From the NCBI GenBank assembly GCA_900540855.1, contig UQHK01000001.1:1-64000 (forward strand): 64,000 nt of DNA. Direction: 5' to 3'. The translations under genes and the position numbers were made by a program. The notes beneath the pieces were generated by a model, which was not told where the DNA came from, ran no database searches, and saw only the letters and a program-made list of their open reading frames with translations. This DNA is from an uncultured Collinsella sp. GTDB lineage: Bacteria > Actinomycetota > Coriobacteriia > Coriobacteriales > Coriobacteriaceae. This document shows, piece by piece, positions 32,216 to 40,348 of this stretch (position 1 is its first letter; the number at the start of each line of letters is the position of its first letter).

Positions 32216-33919
32216 ATGTATCAGGGAGTCAACGCTTCCGAGGGCATCGGTATCGGCACCGTCATGGTCGCCGTCGATCCCGACTTGACGTTTGAGCCGC
32301 ACGAGGTTGCTGATTCGGCAGCAGAGAAGGAGCGCTATCAGTCCGCTCTTTCGGTCTTCTGCGAGAAGACCCAGGCTCAGGCCGACCACATGAAGGAGAC
32401 GGTGGGCGAGGCCGAGGCCGAGATCATGAGCGGACACATTGTCCTGGCTCAGGACCCGGGCATGACCGACGCCATCAACGCCGCCATTGACGGCGGCACC
32501 TGCGCCGAGCAGGCGCTCATGGACACCTCGACCATGTTCGAGAACATGTTCCTGTCCATGGACGACGAGATGTTCCGTCTGCGCGCGGCCGACATCGCCG
32601 ACATCCGCACCGGTATTCTGGCCGAGCTGCTGGGCAAGGAGGTCGTTGACCTCTCCGTCCTGCCCGAGAATACCGTCGTTGTCGTGCACGACCTCACGCC
32701 GTCCATGACCGCCACGATCGATAAGGCCCACGTTGCCGGTATCGTCACCGAGACCGGTGGCCGCACGTCGCACTCCGCGATCATTGCGCGCGCCCTCGAG
32801 ATCCCGGCTGTCCTTTCGGTTTCCAACAGCTGCACCGCGTTGCGCAACGGTATGACCGTTGTCGTCGACGGTGGCAAGGGTATCGTCGAGGCCGATCCCG
32901 ACGAGGAGACGCTCGCTGCCTACACCGCCAAGGCCGAGGCCTTCGCTGCCGAGAAGGCAGCCCTCGAGGCCTTCCGTGGCAAGCCGTCCGTGACTGCCGA
33001 TGGCATCAAGAAGATCATCGCCTGCAACATCGGTAACCCCGATGACGTGCCCAACGCGCTCGATCACGACGCCGAGGCTATCGGTCTGTTCCGCTCCGAG
33101 TTCCTGTTCATGGACTCTGCTGAGCTTCCTTCCGAGGAGGAGCAGTTCAACGCCTATCGTAAGGTCGCCAGCGCGCTCAAGGGTGCTCCGGTCATCATCC
33201 GCACGCTCGATGTGGGCGGCGACAAGGAGATTCCGTATCTGCACATGGTCAAGGAAGATAACCCCTTTATGGGCTTCCGCGCCGTGCGTTACTGCCTGGC
33301 CAATCCCGACCAGTACAAGGTCCAGCTCCGCGCTCTACTGCGCGCCAGCGCCTTCGGTGACGTCAAGATCATGATCCCGCTCGTCACCTGCGTCGAGGAG
33401 GTCTTGGCTGTCAAGGAGCTCGTTGAGCAGTGCAAGGCCGAGCTGACCGAAGAGGGTCGCAAGTTCAACGAGAACATCGAGGTCGGCATTATGGTCGAGA
33501 CGCCCGCCGCTTCGCTGCTCGCAGACCGTCTGGCCGAGGTCGCCGACTTCTTCTCCATTGGCACCAACGACCTGATCGGCTACACCATGTGTGCCGACCG
33601 TGGTAACGACACCATCTCCAACCTGTACCAGGTGTACTATCCCGCCGTGCTCCGCTCGCTCAAGAACATCATCGAGAGCGGCGTTAAGGCCGGCATCATG
33701 GTCGGTATGTGCGGCGAGGCCGCTGCCGATCCGCTGCTCGAGCCGCTGCTGATCAGCTGGGGCCTGGAGGAGTTCTCGATGAGCGCTCCGTCCATACTGC
33801 GCGCTCGCAAGACCATCAGCCAGTGGACCAAGGCCGAGTGCGACGAGCTCGCCGAGAAGGCGCTCGCCTGCAACACCGCCGCCGAGGTCAAGGCGCTGCT
33901 CGAGTCCGCAGCTCGCTAA
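32216..33919 (+). CDS. ptsI: PTS enzyme I (phosphoenolpyruvate-protein phosphotransferase)
   Basis: The 567-residue EI transfers phosphate from phosphoenolpyruvate to HPr. The phosphorylated His186 is in TGGRTSHSAIIAR. The PEP-binding C-terminal barrel has GLFRSEFLF, RTLDVGGDKEIPY and the catalytic Cys in VGMCGEAAAD. Start is ATG at 32216, giving MYQGVNASEG with GAGAGAGGA at the right distance. The ATG at 32210 is too close to that site. It lies downstream of ptsH in the usual order. Confidence 0.97.
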   Translation: MYQGVNASEGIGIGTVMVAVDPDLTFEPHEVADSAAEKERYQSALSVFCEKTQAQADHMKETVGEAEAEIMSGHIVLAQDPGMTDAINAAIDGGTCAEQALMDTSTMFENMFLSMDDEMFRLRAADIADIRTGILAELLGKEVVDLSVLPENTVVVVHDLTPSMTATIDKAHVAGIVTETGGRTSHSAIIARALEIPAVLSVSNSCTALRNGMTVVVDGGKGIVEADPDEETLAAYTAKAEAFAAEKAALEAFRGKPSVTADGIKKIIACNIGNPDDVPNALDHDAEAIGLFRSEFLFMDSAELPSEEEQFNAYRKVASALKGAPVIIRTLDVGGDKEIPYLHMVKEDNPFMGFRAVRYCLANPDQYKVQLRALLRASAFGDVKIMIPLVTCVEEVLAVKELVEQCKAELTEEGRKFNENIEVGIMVETPAASLLADRLAEVADFFSIGTNDLIGYTMCADRGNDTISNLYQVYYPAVLRSLKNIIESGVKAGIMVGMCGEAAADPLLEPLLISWGLEEFSMSAPSILRARKTISQWTKAECDELAEKALACNTAAEVKALLESAAR

Positions 33920-33938
33920 TTTGGTATCAGAGGTAACC

Positions 33939-33968
33939 GCGTGGTTGGAATGGGCCGGCCACGCGGCC
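33939..33968. other. 8-bp hairpin between ptsI and the first PfkB kinase
   Basis: CCGCGTGG at 33939-33946 and CCACGCGG at 33961-33968 form a perfect stem with no T-tract. It may be an mRNA processing or stabilising structure. Confidence 0.45.
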
Positions 33969-33993
33969 CTCACATATACAGGGGGTACTGTAA

Positions 33994-34926
33994 ATGTTCT
34001 ACACGCTAACCGCTAACCCGGCTGTCGACATGACGGTTTCGAGCTCTCCGCTCGAGCCCGACGAGAACGTCCGCACCGGCTCGGCCAGCTACACGGCTAA
34101 CGGCAAGGGCCTCGACGTGTCCTTCGCCTTTAAGAAGATGGGTGTCGACACTGTCGCGCTCGGCTTCTTCGCTGGCTTCACGGGCAAGTTCATCGTCGAG
34201 GAGGTCATGAACCTGGGTTGCCTCTGCCGCCCGGTCTGGACCGACGGTATCACGCGCATCAACACCTACGTCAACGATGGCCAGCACGAGTACGGCATCC
34301 TGAACCCCGGTGCTCCGATCACGCCGCAGCATCAGGAGGAGCTCTACAACATCCTGGACACCGCGGGCGACCTTGAGTGCCTGATCGTCTCCGGCTCCGT
34401 GCCTCCCAAAGCTACGCCCGACTTCCTGGCTCAGGTCATGGAGCACGCTCAGGCCCGTGGCGCCGACGTCGTCCTGGACCTGTCCTCCGACAAGCTCAAG
34501 GAGCTCGCTCACAAGAAGCCGCTGCTCATTAAGCCGAACCATCACGAGATGAAGGCTATCTTCGGCGTGCCGGTCGACACCGACGACGAGGTCCGCGTTG
34601 CCATGAAGCTGGCTCACGAGGCCGGCGTCCAGAACGTGCTGCTCACCCGTGGTAGCCGCGGTGACGCTTACTTCTCCAACGGCGAGGACATCTGGTATGC
34701 CAAGCGTGAGTTCAACATCAAGCTTGTCTCTTCCGTCTGCGCCGGCGACTGCACCCTCGCTGCGTTCCTGCACAAGTGGTACAGGGATCGCGACAACGTC
34801 GAGGAGGCCATGAAGCTCGCTATGGCCACCGGCGCCAACGTTGCTGAGTCCGTCGGCATCGGCGACTTTGGTCACGTCGACGAGTACAGCAAGCGCGTTG
34901 CCGTTCGCAAGCTCGATCGCAAGTAA
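33994..34926 (+). CDS. PfkB-family 1-phosphofructokinase-like kinase (copy 1)
   Basis: The 310-residue ribokinase-fold protein begins with FYTLTANPAVDMTV, typical of FruK/LacC sugar-phosphate kinases. It would convert fructose 1-phosphate to fructose 1,6-bisphosphate. The NGKGLDVSFAF segment binds substrate. The PfkB motif 2, normally GAGD, reads VCAGDCTLAAFL, keeping the catalytic Asp but with Cys in place of the first Gly. It follows ptsI and precedes a close paralogue. Tagatose 6-phosphate kinase is the main alternative. Confidence 0.85.
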   Translation: MFYTLTANPAVDMTVSSSPLEPDENVRTGSASYTANGKGLDVSFAFKKMGVDTVALGFFAGFTGKFIVEEVMNLGCLCRPVWTDGITRINTYVNDGQHEYGILNPGAPITPQHQEELYNILDTAGDLECLIVSGSVPPKATPDFLAQVMEHAQARGADVVLDLSSDKLKELAHKKPLLIKPNHHEMKAIFGVPVDTDDEVRVAMKLAHEAGVQNVLLTRGSRGDAYFSNGEDIWYAKREFNIKLVSSVCAGDCTLAAFLHKWYRDRDNVEEAMKLAMATGANVAESVGIGDFGHVDEYSKRVAVRKLDRK

Positions 34927-34952
34927 GCGAAACACGACAAACTCGTGCGCAT

Positions 34953-34988
34953 ACGGCGTCCCGGTTTCGACCGGGGCGCCGTTTTTTG
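34953..34988 (+). terminator. terminator after kinase copy 1
   Basis: ACGGCGTCCCGG and CCGGGGCGCCGT arms are followed by six T. Confidence 0.9.
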
Positions 34989-35109
34989 TCCCACTCGAAT
35001 CTCGGAGCCGCGCTTCTCGCGTTCCACACCGTTCACCGAGTTGTTGTAGCCTTTTGCCGAAGCGTGGAATATACTTTCATTAACACGTTGCTTCGTGAAA
35101 GGAACATTC

Positions 35110-36042
35110 ATGATTTACACGCTTACTGCAAATCCCGCTATTGACTACAACATCTCCTGCGATGGCTTGTCCGCCAACACCGTTACCCGCACCCGTAACG
35201 CTGTCTACACCCCCAACGGCAAGGGTCTCAACGTTTCGTTTACGCTCGACCACTACGGCGTCGACACCACGATCCTGGGCTTCTTCGCCGGCTTCTCGGG
35301 TGAGTATATCGTTAAGGGCGCCGAGGCCCTGGGCGTGCCCGTCAAGCCCGTGTGGACTGACGGCATCACGCGTGTTAACGTGTTCCTCAACGCCGGTCCC
35401 GACATCGAGTACAACATGGTCAACGCCGGTGCCGCCATCAACGAAGCCAACGAGCAGGAGATGTTTGAGCTTATCGATTCGCTCGATGACATGACCTGCC
35501 TGGTTATCAGCGGCTCGCTGCCCCCCAACACCTCCGAGAGCTTCCTGGCAGAGGTCCTGCGTCGCGTGAAGGCGAAGGGCGCCGAGTTCGTGCTCGATAT
35601 CTCGAGCCATCAGCTGGCCGACCTCATTGCTATGGAGCCGTTGCTCATTAAGCCTAACGACGACGAGCTGCTCGACATCTTTGGCATTAAGGTGAGCGGT
35701 GGCGACGACGAGTCCGTCAAGGGCGCCATGGCCGAGCTGCACGCCAAGGGCGCTAAGAATGTACTGCTGACGCTCGGCGGCGACGGCGCGTACTTCTCCA
35801 ACGGCGAGCACATCTGGTTTGCCAACCGCACCTTCGACGTCAAGCTGCTGTCGACCGTCTGCGCGGGCGACTCCTCGCTGGCCGCCTTCCTGTCCGTGTG
35901 GCACGACGCCCCCGAGCGCGTCGAGGATGCCCTGCGCCTCTCGATGGCCACCGGCGCCAACGTGGTCGAGTGCCCGGGTCTGGGCGATTTTGCCAAGGTC
36001 GATGAGTATCAGAAGGGTATTGCAATCCGTCAGGTTTGCTAG
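35110..36042 (+). CDS. PfkB-family 1-phosphofructokinase-like kinase (copy 2)
   Basis: The 310-residue protein is a paralogue of the kinase at 33994-34926 (same length, same IYTLTANPAIDYNI start, NGKGLNVSF and VCAGDSSLAAFL). The same Gly to Cys change is present in the GAGD loop, so it predates the duplication or is clade-specific. GAAAGGAAC precedes ATG 35110. A TATACT at 35070-35075 may be its own -10, since a terminator separates it from copy 1. The two copies probably differ in substrate (fructose 1-phosphate versus tagatose 6-phosphate), which sequence alone cannot settle. Confidence 0.85.
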   Translation: MIYTLTANPAIDYNISCDGLSANTVTRTRNAVYTPNGKGLNVSFTLDHYGVDTTILGFFAGFSGEYIVKGAEALGVPVKPVWTDGITRVNVFLNAGPDIEYNMVNAGAAINEANEQEMFELIDSLDDMTCLVISGSLPPNTSESFLAEVLRRVKAKGAEFVLDISSHQLADLIAMEPLLIKPNDDELLDIFGIKVSGGDDESVKGAMAELHAKGAKNVLLTLGGDGAYFSNGEHIWFANRTFDVKLLSTVCAGDSSLAAFLSVWHDAPERVEDALRLSMATGANVVECPGLGDFAKVDEYQKGIAIRQVC

Positions 36043-36075
36043 TTCCGGCACCTTGCCTGAATAGTTCAATTATTT

Positions 36076-36110
36076 CGCATCCGTCTTAGACCAGGACGGA
36101 TGCGTTTTTG
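36076..36110 (+). terminator. terminator after kinase copy 2
   Basis: CGCATCCGTC and GACGGATGCG form a perfect 10-bp stem followed by five T. Confidence 0.92.
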
Positions 36111-36206
36111 TTTATCGGACTTGCGTGTGCAGTGGAGGCTGTTTCTTGCTAGACTTCTTGCAGACGCAATCGATAGCCAATTTGATAGTCGCAGGAGGCC
36201 ATAGGC

Positions 36207-37601
36207 ATGTGCAATGTTTCGCTCAACGGTACGCAGCCGACCGATGCCTCTATCCGTGTCCTGCGTGCGCTTGAGGCAGCAGGTCTTGAGGCTTGGTACG
36301 TGGGCGGTTGGGTACGTGATGCCCTGATGGGACGCCCCAGCCACGATGTTGACATGTGCTGCAGCGGCCTGTGGCAGGAGTCCAAAGAGGCGCTCGAAGC
36401 GGCTGATATTGCCGTGGTTGAGTCGGGCATAAAATTTGGCGGCATCACGGCTATTTGCGATGATGAGCGCATTGAGGTCACCACCTACCGCCTAGACGGC
36501 TTTTACACCGACGGCCGCCATCCCCAGAGTGTGGAGCGTGCGGCGTCGCTTGAGGACGATCTGGCGCGTCGTGACTTTACCGTTAACGCTATGGCCTGGC
36601 ATCCCGAGCGTGGTCTTGTCGACCGCTACGATGGTCAGGGCGACCTAGACCGCAAGCTCATCCGCGCCGTTGGAGATCCCAAGCGTCGTTTTAACGAGGA
36701 TGCCCTGCGCATGTTGCGCGCGGTGCGTTTTGCCTGCCGTCTGGATTTTATGATCGAGCCTAAGACTAAACAGGCGCTTGCCGAGTGCGCGCCGCTGCTC
36801 GATGCTGTGGCGCGCGAGCGCGTGGGCATTGAGCTCGAGGGTATCCTTTCGACCGGCCATGGGGGAGACGCGATGCTGCACTACCCCGAGCTTGTTTGCG
36901 CCGCCGTGCCCGAGCTCGCGTCCGCTCGCGGGTTTGATCAACGCAGCGTCTATCATGCGTTTAACGTCTACGAGCATATCGCCCGCGTGCTGACGGTGGC
37001 AGGGGAGCTGGCGCTGTGCGACGGCGTCGCGCCCTCGTCGAGCCTTATGTGGGCTGCGTTTTTGCACGACGTTTCCAAACCCGAGTGCTTTACGGTCGAT
37101 CACGACGGCAGCGGCCACTTCTACGGTCATCCCGAGCTCGGCGCCAAGAAGGCGCGTGTCATCATGGATCGCCTGGCGCTCTCGCACGATTTGGTGCGCG
37201 ATGTGTGCCTGCTGATCAAATACCATGACAAGCCGCTGCGCCCCGAGCGCTCCTGCCTGCTCAATATGATGCGCGCGCTTTCGGGCGAGGGTGTCGATAC
37301 GCCGCGTCTGATGGACGAGCTCATGGACCTTAAGCGTGCCGACACGCTCGGCAAGGCGCCCTCGTGCTTCTATTACGTCGAGACGATCGAGGAGATGCGT
37401 ACGCTCGCCCACGATCTGCTGCAGGCGGGGGAGCCCTATACACTCAAGATGCTTGCCATCAATGGTGGCGATCTGATCCGCGCCGGCGTCAAGCCGGGGC
37501 CGGAGCTGGGGCAGCTTCTCAACGCTGCCCTCGACGCCGTGATCGAGGACAACATCCCCAACAACCGCGAAGCCCTCCTGGCTCATCTCAACTTGAACTA
37601 G
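36207..37601 (+). CDS. cca: CCA tRNA nucleotidyltransferase with HD domain
   Basis: The 464-residue class II nucleotidyltransferase adds or repairs the CCA end of tRNAs. The catalytic motif VGGWVRDALMG is followed by HDVDM, which carries the metal-binding DxD. The downstream motif RDFTVNAMAW and an RRF-type base-recognition region (KRRFNEDALRMLRAVRFA) are intact. A C-terminal HD phosphohydrolase domain starts with FLHDVSKPE. It directly precedes two tRNA-Glu genes that already encode CCA. Confidence 0.94.
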   Translation: MCNVSLNGTQPTDASIRVLRALEAAGLEAWYVGGWVRDALMGRPSHDVDMCCSGLWQESKEALEAADIAVVESGIKFGGITAICDDERIEVTTYRLDGFYTDGRHPQSVERAASLEDDLARRDFTVNAMAWHPERGLVDRYDGQGDLDRKLIRAVGDPKRRFNEDALRMLRAVRFACRLDFMIEPKTKQALAECAPLLDAVARERVGIELEGILSTGHGGDAMLHYPELVCAAVPELASARGFDQRSVYHAFNVYEHIARVLTVAGELALCDGVAPSSSLMWAAFLHDVSKPECFTVDHDGSGHFYGHPELGAKKARVIMDRLALSHDLVRDVCLLIKYHDKPLRPERSCLLNMMRALSGEGVDTPRLMDELMDLKRADTLGKAPSCFYYVETIEEMRTLAHDLLQAGEPYTLKMLAINGGDLIRAGVKPGPELGQLLNAALDAVIEDNIPNNREALLAHLNLN

Positions 37602-37729
37602 CTAACCAGTTGACCTGCGCGTTCCATAACCTGCCGACAATTTTTTCGGCAATTTGGAATTTCTTCTTGCGCTGATGTTTTTTGTCCCGTAATATATTTC
37701 CTCGCAGCACGGCAGTGCAGATGTCATGT

Positions 37730-37806
37730 GGCCCGTTCGTCTAGCGGTTTAGGACGCCGCCCTCTCAAGGCGGAGATCACCAGTTCGAATCTGGTACGGG
37801 CTACCA
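37730..37806 (+). tRNA. tRNA-Glu (CTC), copy 1
   Basis: A complete cloverleaf is visible: acceptor GGCCCGT pairing with ACGGGCT, and anticodon stem CCGCC/GGCGG with loop CTCTCAA, giving the anticodon CTC. The T-loop is GTTCGAATC and the 3' CCA is encoded. Confidence 0.96.
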
Positions 37807-37828
37807 CTTCTTTTCTGCTGAGGCTTAT

Positions 37829-37905
37829 GGCCCGTTCGTCTAGCGGTTTAGGACGCCGCCCTCTCAAGGCGGAGATCACCAGTTCGAATCTGGTACGGGC
37901 TACCA
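37829..37905 (+). tRNA. tRNA-Glu (CTC), copy 2
   Basis: The sequence is identical to the copy at 37730-37806 over its full length, 22 bases downstream. Its anticodon is CTC and its 3' CCA is encoded. Both copies are probably cut from one transcript. Confidence 0.96.
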
Positions 37906-37915
37906 TGAATCTGAG

Positions 37916-37948
37916 ACCCGGACTTCCCACGGAAGCCCGGGTTTTTTA
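37916..37948 (+). terminator. tRNA operon terminator
   Basis: ACCCGG/CCGGGT arms with an inner TTCC/GGAA stem are followed by six T. Confidence 0.9.
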
Positions 37949-38056
37949 TTTCCGAGCAAACCATCTGCAATTCCCATTTGGCCCATAGCTTTACGTTCTG
38001 CTTGTGGCCCTTGCGGGTACAATATGCAAGATATTTGGACGGTCAGAAGGAGCCTC

Positions 38057-39361
38057 ATGACGGAGTCCTCTCAGCATACATCTAAGCCCCAGGTCGAGGT
38101 TGAGGCCTCGGGCGGCGATGACAACAAGGGTGCACGCCGCGGTGCCATTTTTATCGGCGTCGTGCTGGTTGGCTATATCGTTTATCTGATTGTGACCGGT
38201 CAGATGGGACAGTTCTGGGCTGCCATGTCGAGCGTTCAGGCGCCGTGGCTCGTTGCTGCATGCTTTTGCATGTTCCTGTACCTGTTCTTTGGCATCGTCG
38301 CCTATGCGATCGCCGTCTGGCTCGATCCCAATTCGCCCGTCGGCATTCGCGACCTGATCTCGGTCGAGGCGAGCGGTATCTTCTTTGGCAACCTGACGCC
38401 CATGATGATGGGCTCTGCGCCCGCCCAGATCTACCGCCTGACCAAGGCAGGCCAAAATGTCGGCGAGGCCGGTGCCACGCAGTTCACGCGCTTTATCGTG
38501 TATCAGTTTGGCCTCGTTGCCTGGGGCGCCATTCTGCTGCTTGCCCGAATGCCGTTTTTCGCCGAGCGCTATGGCGACATGACGCTGCTGTGCGTCTTTA
38601 GCTTTGGCGGTCACTGTTGCATTCTGCTTGGCATCTTTGCCGTCGCGCTCATGCCCAAGACCGTCACGCGCGTCGCGCACTGCATCATCAATTGGCTCGA
38701 GCGAATGGGCGTCTCGGCCACCAAGATTGAGGGCTGGCGTACGTTTGTCGACGGCGAAATCTACTCTTTCTCCGAGAAGTTCAAGCTTTCAGCCGGCCAC
38801 TTTTCGTCCATGCTGCTCACGGTGGTCATCACCATGTTGCAGCTCGCGTTTTTCTACCTCGTGCCGTATTTCCTGATGCTTGCCTTTGGCCACCACGAAG
38901 TCGACTTTTTCTCGGTCATGGCCGCGAGCGCCTTTGTTCAGCTCCTGAGCTCTGCTGTTCCCCTGCCCGGTGGCACCGGCGGTGCCGAGGGTGGCTTCGC
39001 GCTGTTCCTGGGTCATTTCTTTGGGTCGGCGTCGACCGCCGGTTATCTGCTGTGGCGCCTCATTACGTTTATCGCGCCGACGATTTTGGCCGCGCCCCTG
39101 CTGGGTCTTAAGAGCGCTCACAACGAGAGTATCCACTCACGCTGGGATCGCGCGATGCGCAAGCTCGGACGATCGCCTCAGACGTCCTCTAAGCCTGCAA
39201 AGCCCCATCCTGTGAATGCGGTTACCGTGGATCCCAATCAGCATGCTCAGAAGGCTTCTGGGGCCGCCAAACCCTCGCATAAGGCCTATGTGCGCCAGAC
39301 AGGTGACGGCATTCGTGTGTCCCCGGCTGCTTTGAACAAAAAGAAGCTCCCTAAGGCGTAA
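38057..39361 (+). CDS. flippase-like membrane protein (UPF0104/LPG synthase TM-domain family)
   Basis: The 434-residue protein has about eight membrane helices between residues 30 and 345. It carries family segments such as FFGNLTPMMMGSAPAQIYRL and the PLPGGTGGAEGGFALF motif characteristic of the UPF0104/AglD/MprF transmembrane domain. No soluble aminoacyl-phosphatidylglycerol synthase domain is present, so it is more likely a lipid-linked substrate flippase than MprF. A basic Lys/Pro/Ala tail occupies the last 75 residues. Start is ATG 38057 after AAGGAG; TACAAT at 38018-38023 is a possible -10. Confidence 0.85.
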   Translation: MTESSQHTSKPQVEVEASGGDDNKGARRGAIFIGVVLVGYIVYLIVTGQMGQFWAAMSSVQAPWLVAACFCMFLYLFFGIVAYAIAVWLDPNSPVGIRDLISVEASGIFFGNLTPMMMGSAPAQIYRLTKAGQNVGEAGATQFTRFIVYQFGLVAWGAILLLARMPFFAERYGDMTLLCVFSFGGHCCILLGIFAVALMPKTVTRVAHCIINWLERMGVSATKIEGWRTFVDGEIYSFSEKFKLSAGHFSSMLLTVVITMLQLAFFYLVPYFLMLAFGHHEVDFFSVMAASAFVQLLSSAVPLPGGTGGAEGGFALFLGHFFGSASTAGYLLWRLITFIAPTILAAPLLGLKSAHNESIHSRWDRAMRKLGRSPQTSSKPAKPHPVNAVTVDPNQHAQKASGAAKPSHKAYVRQTGDGIRVSPAALNKKKLPKA

Positions 39362-39479
39362 CAGTTGGTCGTGCGTTCTTCATGTTGCCGGGCTTTTTTG
39401 TGCCGGATGGGGGATAATCCTCTTACGTAGATTAACTCTCATCTGTTGATGAATGCTCACATTCCGAAGGGACACGTCC

Positions 39480-40091
39480 ATGGACACCAGCAAACCGCGC
39501 CTCGACCGCCGCATCGTTCGCAGCCGCAATGCCATCCTTTCTGCGTTTGAGCGCCTGCTGATGGATAAACCGCTTGCCGATATTACCGTGAGTGCCATCG
39601 CGCGTGAGGCAAATGTCGATCGCAAGACCTTCTACGTGCACTTTGGCACGGTCGACGGCCTGCTCGATGCCATCGCCGCCGATGTGGTCGAGATGATCGT
39701 CGACTCGGTCGAAAAGACGCTTTCCACTATGGGCAGTGACCCCAACGAGCGCGCCCTTGGAGCGGCGGCTACCTTCTTTAAGACCATCAACGAGGCACTT
39801 TGCAATAACCTCGTGCTCAATCGCCAGCTGATTGAAAACATCCCGCTCGACGATTTTATGACGCGTTTGCGCGTGCCGCTCGAGCATGAGATTGCCGAGC
39901 GCGATCTGCTGCCCCAAGGTCTCAAGGACGAGATGTTCGACTACTATCTGGCGTTTTTGCTGTCGGGTATTATCGGAATCTATCGCACATGGGCGCTGTC
40001 TGACGGCTCGGTTCCTATCGAGCGCGTCTCGGAGGTCGCCAACGACCTGACTCTCAATGGCCTGTCGAGTCTGGAATCTCGCTTGGATTAG
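39480..40091 (+). CDS. TetR family transcriptional regulator
   Basis: The 203-residue protein has an N-terminal TetR helix-turn-helix (residues 14-60: ILSAFERLLMDKPLADITVS, ANVDRKTFYVHFG). A helical C-terminal domain resembles the TetR_C Gram-positive type. It has its own upstream region with GATAAT at about 39413. It is the last chromosomal gene before the cobalamin island and is convergent with the island's minus-strand operon. It may control the ABC permease that lies on the far side of the island, its probable former neighbour. Confidence 0.88.
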   Translation: MDTSKPRLDRRIVRSRNAILSAFERLLMDKPLADITVSAIAREANVDRKTFYVHFGTVDGLLDAIAADVVEMIVDSVEKTLSTMGSDPNERALGAAATFFKTINEALCNNLVLNRQLIENIPLDDFMTRLRVPLEHEIAERDLLPQGLKDEMFDYYLAFLLSGIIGIYRTWALSDGSVPIERVSEVANDLTLNGLSSLESRLD

Positions 40092-40330
40092 GCGCAGGCT
40101 CGAGTTCGTGAGGCGCTTGTCGGGGTGCAGCCCGATCGATCAGGCGACGAGCATCCCGCCGAAGCAGTCGATGACCGGGCTCAGGTAGACCTTCTCGCCG
40201 CCCGGGAGCCTGAACTCGGTGATGTCGGTGAGCCACAGCAGGTTGGGCTCGTCGGCGTGGAAATTCCTGTTTACGAGGTTCTCCGGCGCCTTGTAGACCT
40301 CGCCGGCGTAGGAGCTGTAGCCTGAGGATC
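40084..40330 (-). pseudogene. IS3-family transposase (OrfB, rve domain) remnant
   Basis: Reading the minus strand from about 40330 gives GYSSYAGEVYKAPENLVNR, then LLWLTDITEFRLPGGEKV, then YLSPVIDCFGGMLVA, a stop, and SIGLHPDKRLTNSSL. This matches the central part of IS3/IS150-type integrase-core transposases, including the DITEF and DCFxG acidic motifs. A TGG to TGA change creates the internal stop where Trp is expected. Both ends of the transposase are missing and no inverted repeats are seen. It cannot be active. Confidence 0.85.
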
Positions 40331-40348
40331 CTTAAAAGAAAGTCCAGT

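Noticed and set aside
37728..37988. Open frame across the two tRNA genes
   Set aside because: It is a by-product of the tRNA repeats; two perfect cloverleaves explain the sequence.
37730..40330. tRNA-Glu genes as the integration site of the island
   Set aside because: Two chromosomal genes separate the tRNAs from the island, no integrase is present, and no tRNA 3'-end copy was found at the right edge.
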